From: Steromphala cineraria
Lineage: Eukaryota; Mollusca; Gastropoda; Trochida; Trochidae
DNA: 64,000 nt
Reading direction: 5' to 3'
Assembly: GCA_916613615.1 (NCBI GenBank)
Contig: OU744723.1
Location: 60,954,239-61,018,238 of the forward strand
Shown: positions 10,793 through 21,666 of the stretch, piece by piece
Layout: every line of letters starts with the position of its first letter
How positions within the stretch are numbered: position 1 is the stretch's first letter
Made by a program: the position numbers and the translations under genes
Notes under the pieces: generated by a model
Seen by the model: the letters and a program-made list of their open reading frames with translations, nothing else
What the model was told of the DNA's origin: nothing
Database searches by the model: none

Positions 10793-11463
10793 TTGTATAT
10801 AACAGGATTATCTTATGTATGGAGATTTCAAAAGTTTAACAGTTCCCATTTTTTTAGATCCTCTATCAAAAGGACCCGTATTGATAATTTATTCCAAACG
10901 TGGACTGCTTGCCAAATTGATTCTTCGAAAGCAAAATACTACAAAATTTATAAAGAAACCCCCATTTGGACCCTTATCTTCTGGAATTTCCTATTAATCT
11001 CCGAATTTGGCTTACCCGCTTTGAAACTACCGATTGAAACTGGCCGATGCAGTAAAATTGATAAAATCAAAAGAATCTGTAAACTTTGTAATATCTCCAT
11101 CCGAGACGAATTTCATTTCCTTTTGGCCTGCCCATCCCTTTCACAGCTGAGAAGTAAATACATACCATCATACTATTGTAAATATCCTTCAGTTGAAAAA
11201 ATTATCTACCTTATGAAAACCACCTAAAAAACCCTTTTCCTAAATTATCAAAATTCATAAAAGAAGGTATGTTTTGCTTCTGACACAAAAAAAATCTTGA
11301 ATATCATTGTATATATCATATCATTTGATTTACTGTATCATGTATATATAATTATTCTTTGAAAACATATAACTCATTGTACAATTTATTCAATTTGTCA
11401 TCTATGTCCCTTATGTGAATTTAGTGAAATAAACTTCTGTTCTGTTCTGTTCTGTTCAGTTCT
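10793..11463 (+). mobile_element. CR1-like LINE 3' end with a (TTCTG)n tail
   Basis: A frame at about 10,870-11,224 encodes the C-terminal part of a LINE ORF2: QTWTACQIDSSKAKYYKIYKE, then a LPIETGRC motif, then C-x2-C (CKLCN), EFHFLLACP and SQLRSKYIP. One frameshift lies at about 11,000. The 3' UTR ends with 'gaaataaacttctg' and four to five TTCTG/TTCAG repeats at about 11,435-11,463, the pentanucleotide tail of this LINE group. It is 5'-truncated and lacks RT and endonuclease. It lies in the C1q pseudogene intron, in the orientation opposite to that gene. Confidence 0.8.
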
Positions 11464-12486
11464 GACCCGTAGTCCGAGGGTAAGTTTTTTTCTACTTGCG
11501 ATACAGTAAAAATGCTGAGGCGTATCCGGGACTTGTTCACGGTATCGAACCGAGAGTTTGGTTATCAATAAATTGGTAATCAGATAACCAGCCTCTTGAT
11601 AATCAAGCTTTCGGTTGATCTGAGGTCAGTTATCTAAACTGAACGACCTCTGATATTGACCTGAAAACCGCACCACGTGGTGTATTTATAACTAGGCAAT
11701 TTGCAGGATCCTTTTGATGTCTGAAAATTAACATTTAGTGAGCTTTGTAAGACAAGTGCCCACGTTTCCTATTGTATTCCACCATACTTTCTTACCCAGG
11801 TAAAGATATCGAAACATCAGTTTGAACACATGTATAGTCAATATTTTTACAAACAATTCCTCGGATCATGGTAGATTTTAATTAGATTGCAAGCTCCAGA
11901 TACTCGACTGTCCCAAAAGAATCTTTATACTTTAAATTTACAAAATGAAAAAACGATAGGATAACTTGGGTAGTACAAATTATCAAGATGTGTGGTGGAT
12001 AATGTTATGATTTATTTTTATTTTTAAGTAAAGTAGATATCCCAGGTAAATGAATTTAACAGAATTTTCTTCGTTCTTACCGTTGTGATCAAGATGATAT
12101 TTACTTTTTTCCAACTCCACCACTGTTGCATTTTGACCTTCTAATAATTCGGATAATTCTGCATCTTTTTCTTTTAGGTTTAAATGTGATGATTCTAGAT
12201 TTGAAACGGTTTTGTTTTGACTTTCCAGCACAGCGGATAATTCCTCATATTTCTCTTTCAGATCCCCGAGTTCGTCTGTGGTTTGAGTGAGTTGAGAAAG
12301 CAGGCTAGATAAAACTGCCGAATACTTCTGTTCTTGAGCTTGAGAGTGAGACTGCATTTCAGCTAACATCTCCTCTAGTTTCTTCACATGTTCTTTCAGA
12401 CTTGCATCCGGTGTCTGAACATCACTGCTGGTTGTGTAATTAATAACCAATATCAATACAGAGACGATCAAAGCGTGTTGTTCCAT

Positions 12487-12595
12487 ATTGTCAGGCGAAG
12501 TTTTTGTGTTGTTATCTAGAAGATAATGATCTGGGTCAAAAGAATGGACAGGTGCTCAAAGTTGGTCACAAAGTTGATAAAAAAATTAATATATT
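12487..12595 (-). promoter_or_regulatory. Candidate promoter of the C1q pseudogene
   Basis: Read on the minus strand, a TATA-like AATATATTAA (about 12,596-12,587) is followed by an E-box CACCTG (12,554-12,549), about 63 bp before the ATG. The same E-box with flanking 'gagcacctgt.cattc' occurs upstream of the intact paralogue. The conservation may be regulatory or simply due to recent duplication. Confidence 0.35.
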
Positions 12596-13047
12596 GATTA
12601 GTTGGTACTTATTATATACGAAAGTGATATTAGTATTGGATGTATCAGGTTCACTCATGTCTTAGATCATCACTGAATTTTTTTTTAAATATAAATATTC
12701 GTCATAAAAATAAATAAAATACCACTATTTACAGAAATACAATGTATATGATATTTTCTATGTTAAAATCAGTAAAGATGCCTTATTCTTCACACGTCTA
12801 AAATATTTTAAGAATAGTTGGAGTCATGTTGGTGTAAATTTTACACAAAGTGGAAGGGGCATAAAGGTTTAGGCTCGGTCCGTGCGTCCGTCCATCCGTC
12901 CATCTGTTCGAGGTTATCGTCAACAACTTTTCTCAGAAACTATATAAGATACGTTAACCAATCTTGCTGTGTATCTTCCTGGTATCAATACCTTGACGGA
13001 GTTTAAAAATCAGAACCGTTTATTTTTTACGAGTTATACAAATAATT
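12596..13047. repeat. Non-coding flank with a dispersed bivalve-style repeat fragment
   Basis: Up to about 12,820 the sequence is plain and AT-rich. From about 12,834 to 13,010 it has the form 'tggaaggggcataaaggtttaggctcggtccgtgcgtccgtcc...', ending 'ggtatcaataccttgac'. This is a style of dispersed repeat I associate with bivalve genomes. No coding function is seen. Confidence 0.5.
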
Positions 13048-13066
13048 AGTAGTAGTAGTAGTAGTA

Positions 13067-13098
<32 letters not shown>

Positions 13099-13153
13099 TG
13101 TAGTAGTAGTAGAAGTAGTAGTAGTAATAGTAGTATTAGTAGTAGTAGTAGTA

Positions 13154-13229
<76 letters not shown>

Positions 13230-13247
13230 AAGTAGTAGTAGTAGTAT
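13048..13247. repeat. (AGT)n microsatellite, about 200 bp
   Basis: The tract is nearly pure AGT trinucleotide with a few interruptions (AGA, TTG, AAT). It abuts the 3' side of the minus-strand LINE fragment. Translated, it gives poly-Leu, poly-Thr or poly-Ser frames of up to 160 codons, which are artefacts. Confidence 0.95.
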
Positions 13248-14659
13248 GATGACATAAGGAAGTTGGTTCCAAAGTCTTGGAGCAGTACAGCTGAAAGATT
13301 TAAGTCCATAACTGGTGTTTTTATACTTTGGCATCTGGAGAAGCTTCAAATTCTGGGATCGAAGATCTTTTGCAGGGGTATAGTCCTCCAAGGAATTTAA
13401 AAGATATGCTGGAGCCATATCATGTTGACATTTATAAGTAATACATAGAACTTTAAATTTGATTCTCGCTTCGATGGGAAGCCAATGTAGACACTTAAGC
13501 ACAGGTGTTATGTGACATGCTTTTTGGTGTTCTGGTCACAATTCTTGCCGCTACGTTCTGAACTTTCTGGAGCTTGTACAACTGACGTTTACTGATTCCT
13601 ATCAGTAAGCTATTACTATAGTCAAGTCTTGAATGAACACGCATTTGCACAAGTATTTTGGCGGCATCTCTGGTTATTAGATGACGTATTTGACTGATGC
13701 AACGGAGATGATAATAGCAAGTTTTACAGAGTTTATCTATGTGTGAGTCCATTGAAAGTTGAGAATCAATGATGACTCCAAGATTTTTTGCATGGTCAGT
13801 AAAAGGGATTGTAGCAGTTCCGATTTCAACAGAGGTAGCTTGAATATCACGCAAGTTACGATTTTCGATATAAATGACACATTTGATACAGGCCTTTAAT
13901 TTCTCAGATTGTTAGGATCCAAGTCACTTTTCTTTAAAAGAGGCTTCACAATAGCAGATTTAAGAGAGTCTGGAAAAACTCCATTTGATAAACTTGAATT
14001 CACCAGATTCGTTATGAAAGAAAGAAGTAAATCTAGATAATCCATCAACATAGAAGTGGGAATAGGGTCCAGCGAACAAGTTGTTTTCTTTGATGCTCTT
14101 ATCATCTTCTCAATTTCTTGTTGGGAGAAAGGTTCAAAAGCGGGCAATTCATGGCAAGTTGATGATGCATCAGGAATTTCAGATTGTTTTGACATACTTG
14201 AAGAGTTTTTCAGATCTTCCTGGATATACTTGATTTTGGTATCAAAATATTCAGCGAAGTCATTAGCTAGAACCTCATCAGAATCATATTCAGGCAGTTT
14301 CACATTGTCTTTTTTACCGAGGAGTTTATATACGAATTTGTAAAACTTGTCCGAGCATCCTTTCATTTCCAATATTTTATTATTACAGTAATCAGCCTTT
14401 GCTTTCCTAACAACTTTATTAAGCTCCTCTCGTCTAGCCGATAAATCTGTCGATGTATCTCAAGTCGAGACTTGCGCCATTGACGTTCTGCCACTCTGCA
14501 CTCTCGCTTCGCGTTGAGGACTTGATCATTGTACCAGAACGAATCTGGTCTCATCCGTACATTCTTAAATTGAACTGGAGCATGTTTATCCAAAAGACTT
14601 ATCAATGTAGAGTTATACATGTCAGTCAGCACGTTTGGATCTGTTGACGTTTCACTCAT
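13248..14659 (-). mobile_element. Jockey/CR1-like LINE remnant, 5'-truncated, RT core missing
   Basis: Three blocks on the minus strand belong to one ORF2. Block one (14,659-13,896, with a frameshift at about 14,370) holds the linker with HAPVQFKNVRMRPDSFWYN and the start of RT (CSLDPIPTSML, IVKPLLKKSDLD). Block two (13,854-13,495) holds the RT thumb (FTDHAKNLGVIID, RLDYSNSLLIG, KLQKVQNVAARIV). Block three (13,502 to about 13,250) holds LHWLPIEARIKFKV, APAYL and RLWNQLPYV. The RT palm, with its catalytic Asp residues, is deleted at about 13,880, and there is no endonuclease. Block three runs straight into the ACT repeats, so the natural 3' end is lost or replaced. Confidence 0.85.
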
Positions 14660-15135
14660 CCTCGATAATCCAGCGCTTTTATTCTGATAAATCTACACTA
14701 CAAGCCCTGGAAAACTTTACGGGGTTTTACCTCAAACCCATTTACCTCCCTTTGCAATGACTCAGCAAAACGCTTGCTTTCTAACAACCAATAAGATCAC
14801 TTCTAAAACCAGCTTTTTATCTCTCACAATGCCTTTCATTCCGTCTTTTCTCTCGTCCTTTCGATCCATATCTCCCTGGTCTGTCTACCTCTCTGGATGG
14901 CAATATCCACGTGTCAAAAAGCTGAAAAATTGCAGATAACACGTTAAACCCCAACTCACTCACTCACTTGATGTCGCGAATGGTCGAGTTATTTACGCAC
15001 TTGGTGTTTGCGTTTCGTTTCTGATTAGATAACATGTATGTAAAGGGAGGTAATTGGATTTTCCAGGGCTTGTAGTGCAGATTTATCGGAACAAAAGTGC
15101 TGGATTATCGAGGATGCGTTTCACTAAACAAGGGG
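14655..15135. repeat. Inverted repeat, arms of about 60-100 bp around a 275-bp loop
   Basis: The left arm (about 14,655-14,762) read on the minus strand, and the right arm (about 15,036-15,135) read on the plus strand, share 'aaagggaggtaa', 'ttttccagggcttgtagtg', 'agatttatc' and 'gctggattatcgaggatg'. The loop contains an 'aactcactcactcactt' run and no coding signal. The left arm overlaps the 5' edge of the LINE remnant. It could come from an inverted partial copy or from terminal repeats of a DNA transposon. Confidence 0.75.
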
Positions 15136-15176
15136 GAGTTTAGAATGTCTGCTTTAAAACCCTCTTTGTCTATACA

Positions 15177-15179
15177 AGT

Positions 15180-15220
<41 letters not shown>

Positions 15221-15249
15221 TAGTAGTAGTAGTAGTAGTAGTAGCAGTT

Positions 15250-15295
<46 letters not shown>

Positions 15296-15332
15296 CAGTT
15301 GTAGTAGTAGTAGAAGTAGTAGTAGTAGTAGT
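15177..15332. repeat. (AGT)n microsatellite, about 155 bp
   Basis: AGT repeats with AGC, TTG and AGA interruptions, in the same orientation as the tract at 13,048-13,247 and sharing some interruption words (GTTGTAG, AGAAGT). Encoded homopolymer frames (poly-Val, poly-Ser, poly-Leu) are artefacts. Confidence 0.95.
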
Positions 15333-18080
15333 GCCCTTGTTCCGTGTTTTTCGACTCTGTTCGAGAATGTTGTCATGGAGTTCGAAAATGCATTACATTT
15401 TACAGAGTAACAGACCATGTAAGAAAATATTTATTGAAAACTTATTTGGCTGTTGATGATCATGTTTTATTGTTTATTTCTATCCCTGCCTATATTCACA
15501 AAGATATTTTTTATAAAACACAAATCAGTATTTTAGTACAGAGATGTAACCTACGGATGATAGATGTGATTGGAGTTTACAAATGAATTTTTTGTTATTT
15601 GGGATCAAAACTTGAAACTTTTGAATGTATAACACCAGTCATGCTATTTTAATTTTCTTAAAGTCAAATAAAATGTCATGAAAAAACAGGGAACGGCCCT
15701 TTACATTTTGACTTTGTTTTAATTGTAGGTTTATACCTTCTGCAATATTCTGCCTTCTATCCTCTATTTTTCATTCATTTCAATCTTCTCTTTTCTTTTC
15801 GCTCCCTTTGCTACTTTATGTACTATCTTGTCGACATCCACGATTTTCATTACTGACATACACTCAACTGCAACAGGTACGTCACCTAACTTTTTTGTTG
15901 ATTATGCATGTCACGAATACACCTATGATTTGGTAAAAGGATACATAGAGAATACTAAACGGCGTCCCGTTTCATAACATATTTATGAAACGAGTGAATG
16001 GGTTGGTATTTAACGAGCGAAAGCGAAAGGTTTAGTATTGTATTTATTACTTGCTTAATAACATCGTAAAAATACAAAGAAAGTCGCCAACATGACTGTC
16101 GCGGCCGGCCCGCTGACATTATGACATCATACTTAACAATTGTGACGTCATCATTACAAGTTTTATCACCAGTGTAATGACTATTCAACTTACATTTATT
16201 TAATTTACGTACTTGTTGAATAACTCGCTTTTAAAAATTAATTTGTCAACAGACCTTTTGTGATTTTTGTTTAAAATTAATACAATATGAATTATAAGTA
16301 AACAAAATATGCTGTCGACATATCTTGTTCTATGTTTATTTGTTGACTCTTAATAGAGGTACGACGTCCTATAACACAACAAAACGTGTCGTTTTATAAG
16401 GAGAGTTTGGTTCAACAAACTTCTTAAAGTATTTTTTTAGAAAAAAGTTGCGAACATTTGTTTTAATCAGGATATTGATGTAACTATGTGTTGGTTGTTT
16501 AATCTAGCTTGCTTTTTATGTGACAACATTGCTTTTGCTGCTGAGAGCACTGTCCACGTGCTAAACTTACTCAATATCTCTTCAACAAAGCCATAATACA
16601 CAATGTATATTATATATAATTTTGTCAGTGTTGTATGTACTTTTATAAGTCGTTTCAATGGATGTCCATGAAATACCCAGGAGAGGGTACAACTATTGTT
16701 ATTTTGCATCAAAGACTTTGTATTCACGGACAAATTGGCTTGGTCACTGGATTTAGATTTCATGTCCTACAATTTGATGTATTCTGTTATCATGTATGAC
16801 AAGTACGACTGTCAATGGATTTGTAACTCGTTTCGGGAGGGCACGCTCACCAACAGCCAAAACACACCCTTCAAGATATGTTACATTTTGCCTAAAACCT
16901 AGCAAATAAAGTTGTACTATTTATCATGATAATAAATACGTATTTAATGTTTTAAAACTATTATTGTTAAAATTATTATTCAAACAGTTGACCTCCGAAA
17001 AAAGGTTTATAAATTCATGAAATTAATGAAAGATAAAAGAAGTGAATTCCAATAGATATATTGCATAATAGAATTTTCTTAAAACTCAAGTATTGAAACG
17101 TTTTGCGTCATTACCAATTAAAGTTTTTCATTGATTTGTTTATCAAAAGAGAATTCGAAGTTACAGATATAGTGTATGATTTAACAGAATAAGCGATTCT
17201 CAATCAAATAGTTTTCATTTTCACGTTATTACGTTTAATATGTTTAGTTTAAGAGTTAGATTGTTAATTTAAAGTGATATAGTGTATGCACTAATTGGAA
17301 TAGGCGACTGCCAATCAAATAGTAATAATTTTTACAACTTTGACAATTACTTTTCATTCGTTATGGATTACGAGTTTGAGTTTAAAGGGGCACTAGCACG
17401 TGTTTGAAAATTTTATATTTGAAAACTGTCACTGAAAATTGTGCATTAATGTAGTTTTTTTATAGTGTCAAAAATCTTATTACACAAACCAATCATCCAT
17501 AGTCAGAGAACAAATAAAAACCATTCACATAAAGTCCATCGGCGGCCATTTGTGTGTGAACACCATTTATTCGGGTTTTTTTAAGAAAAAAGGGAATCGA
17601 ATGGCTGAAGTTTACATTATATATTTGATTTAATACTACTTCATTTAGTTAATTACATTGTTTTCCAATTGGAACCATTCAATTTCATTTTCCTGATATC
17701 ACCTTATATTCCCCCTAAAATTGTATACTGTCCCTTTTGAAGTGTACTATTAATGATAAAATGCACCATTACATTTACAACGTTTTTCCACTGCTTTTTA
17801 CGAATTCTTTTTACGGAAACCTGGAAGCCAAAAACAAAATTTGTTAAAACTGTATTTAAAGTTAAAGGCAAAGTTTAAATATAAAGCCATAGGCGCGCAC
17901 AAAAAACTAATTTTATTTCTAGTTTATGATATTAATGATACAGAAACACTCTGTTAATAATATCAATGAATATCAAATCAAATACAGCCACATGGAAGTT
18001 CTGAAAAATAGCGAATGCCAATGCATTTCTTTTGATACAAGTAGTTGTTAGTGACCATTGTTGCATCCCAACTTAAAATC
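15333..18080. other. Long AT-rich intergenic stretch, no gene supported
   Basis: Open frames are below 100 codons and lack motifs. Visible items are a CRE palindrome TGACGTCA at 16,143-16,150, and two diverged copies of a roughly 108-bp word starting 'gatatagtgtatg' and ending 'caatcaaatag' (from about 17,168 and 17,276). A bivalve-style dispersed repeat follows at about 17,385-17,580 ('aaaggggcactagcacgt' to 'ggcggccatttgtgtgtgaac'). Confidence 0.45.
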
Positions 18081-18084
18081 TATT

Positions 18085-18180
18085 CCATCTTAAGATGGGA
18101 TAGCTCTCGGGGCTATCCCAACTGTGGTTAAAGCACTATTCCAAGTGGGGATATCACATCTTAAGATGGGATAGCTGGAT
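18085..18180. repeat. Palindrome cluster with a perfect hairpin
   Basis: CCATCTTAAGATGG (18,085-18,098) is a perfect 14-bp palindrome. It overlaps TGGGATAGC (18,096-18,104), which pairs perfectly with GCTATCCCA (18,112-18,120) across a 7-nt loop TCTCGGG. The word ATCTTAAGATGGGATAGCT recurs at about 18,158-18,176. It may be the end of a palindromic MITE or a cruciform-forming site. Its function is unknown. Confidence 0.8.
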
Positions 18181-18360
18181 CAATATTTGATTTGGAAAAA
18201 AGATTGATGTTAAAGAAAATTCAAATTTTAAAACAAAATTAATAGAAAAAAAATTGGTTATAAAAATGACTTTGATGAAAAAATGACTGACTAATAAAAT
18301 GACTTTGATTAGCAATTACACTAAGAAATGTTGATAATTTTGATTAAAAGATGGACTTTG

Positions 18361-19066
18361 GTGGATTTTTTCAACTGGTGTTTGCATAACCACCCAATGA
18401 AGATGGATACCAAGTTTGAAGGCTCTAGGTACAATATTTTGTGAGATATCAGAATAACTATCTTTCCCCGGTTGTCAAGGTCAAGGTCACAATAACTAAA
18501 TGGCTTCTGCATATCTGCCCGATGAAGACTTATACCAAGTTTACAGGCTCTTAGTGCAAGGTTTGTGAGATATCGCCCTAACAAGATTTCATGTACTAGT
18601 CATAGTCCAGTCGTTACCTTGAAAATTAAGTCAAGGTCATGAACACCAATTTAAACTCAATAAAGACTCATACTTAGTTTGAAGACTCTAGGTGCAAGTG
18701 TTTGTGGTTTGAAGGTTTGATATACATGTCAAAGTTCTAAAACTTAGGTCAAGGTCACCAAAACCGACTGGTCAATCAAGATTGAATGTTCTAGGTTGAA
18801 GGGTTTGTGAGATATCGTGCTAACAAAGGTTACACACTGGTCAAAGTCCTGTCGTGACCTTGAAAATTAGGTCAATATACATGTTAAAGTTCTTAAACTG
18901 GCTGATGTCTACGTATGCACCCAATGAAGACTGATAGAAGGTTTGAAGGCTCTAGGTGGAAGGGTTTGTGAGATATTGCGCTAACAAGAGGCGGGACGGA
19001 CGGACGGACGTACTGAGCTGAATAACTATGTCCCCCGCTTCGCACTTCGTGCGGATGGGGACAATA
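18361..19066. repeat. Dispersed repeat with about five irregular internal copies
   Basis: A block of the form 'tttgaaggctctaggt.caagg.tttgtgagatat' recurs near 18,416, 18,540, 18,677, 18,783 and 18,940, spaced about 105-160 bp. Between the copies lie 'aaggtcaaggtca' words. The right end is 'gacggacggacg' followed by 'cccccgcttcgcacttcgtgcggatgggg', an element end I recognise as widespread in bivalve genomes. Short ORFs here are not genes. Confidence 0.75.
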
Positions 19067-19310
19067 ATATATACCCTGAAAGAAAAAGAAAATTTGATAT
19101 CCTATCTTTAACAGTTCGTTATAGAAAACCACCCAAACTCGTACAGATGGATCTAAAGGTTGGATCCTCCTTCATGGGTTTTATATATACATCTAACGGT
19201 ACTTTTAGTATCATTAACAGGAAAACTTTAAAAGAAAATGTTTCGGAAAATTATTATCTAAGATGCATATTTATGCTATAATCTTCAAAAAAGTGACAAA
19301 AGAATATTAT

Positions 19311-21582
19311 TTAATGAGCGTTTAATAGCACAATGCCAAAACTACAGAAGTAATGATCCATGAAAACATTTACACTTGGTGCAACCCATATACTCTCTCC
19401 TTCATGTAGATAGGTCATGGTTGTGGTCGACGTAGTTTCATGTGAATTAGAGCGAATTCCATAGGCTTGGTCAATGACGTAACCCCTTTCTTTGTATATT
19501 ATGAATACAAAAGGATCTGCTGGTCGTTGGTAAGAGAATTCAATCCAAATCAGGTAGGTTCCACTCGTTGGAATGGTAAATGTCCCAGTGCTGTTGTCAT
19601 AAAAGTCTCCCGCGTTATACGAAATATCATCATAATTTACAGGTGTTTTGGCAGTGACATTTCTACCCTTTGATATTCTTCCTTGAAAACCAATGTTACC
19701 TGAAAGAAAGCGATATGTCAAAATAAATGCTACAAAAGTTTTTAAACCTTACTTATAACTAGGCAATGAATCATATCCAAACTGAGAGGCGATTTGCAGA
19801 ATCCTTTTGGTGTCTTAGATGATCAGTTAGTGTGCTTATTTCATATCAGCTTGGTGAGATGTGAACCATCGTTCCTATTGTGTTCCATCATGACTCTCTT
19901 ACCAATGTAAAGAAATTGAAGCAGCAGCATACACGTTTCACACTGAGACTGAATGATAGTATAAAGGCTATCCCAAACAGGCAGTCTGCTTAGAATCGAC
20001 TGTGATCCGGGAATGAAATAGATATTCACATTGCCGGGAATCAAACGTGTTTCATTAGGGAGTTTCCTGCACAGGCTCTGAATGCACCAAATCTACTTTC
20101 ACAAGCTAGATCATCTATAACGCGTTACACAATGGAGTTACCTGCCTCTAGTTACTGAAACCAGATTCCTTGCTATCGGCTGGATGAACTTATGTCAGAC
20201 TGTGGTGGAGAGGAAACAAGGCTAGATTGAGTTCAAACCCCTGTAAAGTCAATAACTTAATTTCTCGGAGCACGGCAAGCTTCAAATACTCGAATGTCAA
20301 AATAGGACCATTTAGTGATAAAATTGACACAAACTGAGGGGTTTGCAATAAAATTAAAATTCCATCTAACGATGACCTCAACTTATATAGCTGACTACGG
20401 TTTCATGTGATTCTACATTTATGATTACGAGTGATGTTCTATACAATAGCGCCATATTCGCAATATGTTGCCTAAAGTGTATAAATGCAAGAGCTTTAAC
20501 ACCTACAATTACTAGGTAATATTAGTGAAGTTTTAGAAGTTATTTACAGAGAACGTATTCCAATTAATAAAGTAAAGTAAATATATAACCCTCAGGTAGT
20601 GTGTCTTACGCCCCGACTCGATCATTGAAATTAATTATAGTCCAAGATTTTGTCGACTGTCACCTATGGACATACAGCATATCACATGTTGCTGCAAAAC
20701 ACTATAAACTGAAATAAAATCTTGTGAAACTCCAAACTTGTTTAAGCCCAGATCCAAAACACAAATTTTCGCTGATAAGTGAACTTTTCAACTTTGAGCT
20801 TAAAGTATCATAAATGAACTATATTATTATTAGTAAATGAATGTGATAAACTTATCTGCGTGCTTACCGTTGCTATCAGGACGTTTTTCAAAAACTTCAA
20901 GATCATGTTTAGTTTTTGCTAAATCCATCTCAACACTGTGATGTGATGCTATCAGTTCAATGGCTGTTGCATTTTGACTTGCCCATAACTTGGATAATTC
21001 TGTATAGTGTTCTTCAACATTCAGACTTGTAGCATTATGACTTGCCCACAGTTTGGATAATTCCTCATCTTTTTCTTTCAGGTATAGATTAGTTGATTCC
21101 AGCTTTAAAGCTGTTTCATTATGACTTGCCAAAAGTTTTGATAACTGTGCAACATTTCCTTCACATTTGATAAGAGTTGATTCCAGTTTGACTACTGTTT
21201 CATTGTAACCTGTCGAGAATTCAGAAAACTGTGCAACTTTTTGCTCAAGCTTTCGAATCGTTTCATTGTGGTTTGCCCATAGTTCGGATAACTCTGCATC
21301 TTTTTCTTCCAACTTTTGAACCGTTTCATTATGACTTGTTTTCAGATCTGCAAGTTCATTGGTAGTTTGGATGAGCTGAGAAAGCAGTTTGGTTAATATT
21401 ACTCTATTGCTCTGTTCTTGAGCTTGAGAGTGAGACTGTATTTCAGCTAACATCTCGTCTAGTTTCTTCACATGTTCTTTCAGGCTGACATCCGGTGTCT
21501 GAACATCACTACTGGTTATGTAATTAATAACCAACATCAATACAGAGAGGGTCAGAGCGTGGTGTTCCATATTGTCAGGCAT
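19311..21582 (-). CDS. Secreted coiled-coil/C1q-domain protein (intact, two exons)
   Basis: CDS is the complement of join(19,311-19,699, 20,868-21,582): 1,104 bp, 367 aa. Exon 1 (715 bp) ends at donor ACG|GTAAGC and exon 2 (389 bp) follows acceptor TTTCAG, completing a Gly codon (phase 1). The second ATG at 21,570 (363 aa) is the likelier start, since the paralogue keeps only that one. Residues about 5-25 form a hydrophobic signal peptide (LTLSVLMLVINY). Residues about 30-235 form a long coiled coil built of 21- and 28-residue modules, each opening with an N-glycosylation sequon (HNET, YNET, HNAT, QNAT). Residues about 240-367 form a C1q jelly roll (GFQGRIS, TGTFTIPTSGTYLIW, FCSFGIVLLN). C1q-domain proteins of bivalves are mostly secreted lectin-like recognition molecules that trimerise. 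That role is inferred here. Confidence 0.9.
19700..20867 (-). other. Intron of the intact C1q gene
   Basis: The 1,168-bp phase-1 intron has GT at 20,867-20,866 and AG at 19,701-19,700. The segment 19,750-20,310 is homologous to the intron of the paralogue at 9,432-12,486. No transposon is recognised inside, in contrast to that paralogue. Short open frames on either strand lack motifs. Confidence 0.8.
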
Positions 21583-21666
21583 AAGGTTTCTGTCCTTATC
21601 TGGAAGCCAATGCTGTGGGTCACAGGAATGAACAGGTGCTCGGTCGTGATAAAACTAAAATATATT
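21583..21666 (-). promoter_or_regulatory. Candidate promoter of the intact C1q gene
   Basis: On the minus strand a TATA-like AATATATTTT begins at 21,666. An E-box CACCTG (21,638-21,633) follows, within a block 'gagcacctgt.cattc' shared with the paralogue upstream of 12,486. The spacing to the ATG (about 80 bp) is plausible for a TATA promoter with a short 5' UTR. No transcript evidence is available. Confidence 0.4.

Larger units (their letters stand above)
9821..12080 (-). other. Intron of the C1q pseudogene, loaded with transposons
   Basis: The 2,260-bp intron holds a MITE-like element (9,903-10,089), a SINE (10,147-10,370), a GC-rich segment with repeated 'gcgtacc/ttgcg' words (10,371-10,760) and a LINE 3' end (10,793-11,463). 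The part nearest exon 1 (about 11,690-11,930) is homologous to the intron of the intact gene (about 19,750-20,310): both contain 'ataactaggcaat', 'atccttttg.tgtct' and 'cctattgt.ttcca.cat'. The paralogues therefore arose by genomic duplication, not retroposition. Confidence 0.75.
9432..12486 (-). pseudogene. Coiled-coil/C1q-domain gene with a single nonsense codon
   Basis: There are two exons on the minus strand: 12,486-12,081 (signal peptide plus coiled coil, ending at donor CG|GTAAGA) and 9,820-9,432 (C1q domain, after acceptor TTTCAG). Exon 2 is 389 bp, the same length and phase as in the intact paralogue, so no indels have accumulated. One TGA at 9,683-9,681 replaces the Gly of the conserved S-G-T-Y-L-I-W strand (GGA in the paralogue). 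It would remove the last two thirds of the C1q fold. Exon 1 encodes a hydrophobic leader (ALIVSVLILVINY), then a charged coiled coil with NKT and NAT sequons, shorter than that of the intact copy. The single lesion could be a young pseudogene, a segregating null allele or a sequencing error. Confidence 0.82.

Noticed and set aside
13020..13502. 160-codon frame with a poly-Leu tail as one protein
   Set aside because: The first half is a LINE ORF2 fragment, and the Leu run is the translated (ACT)n microsatellite.
15097..15456. Frames with poly-Ser, poly-Val and poly-Leu
   Set aside because: These are translations of the (AGT)n microsatellite.
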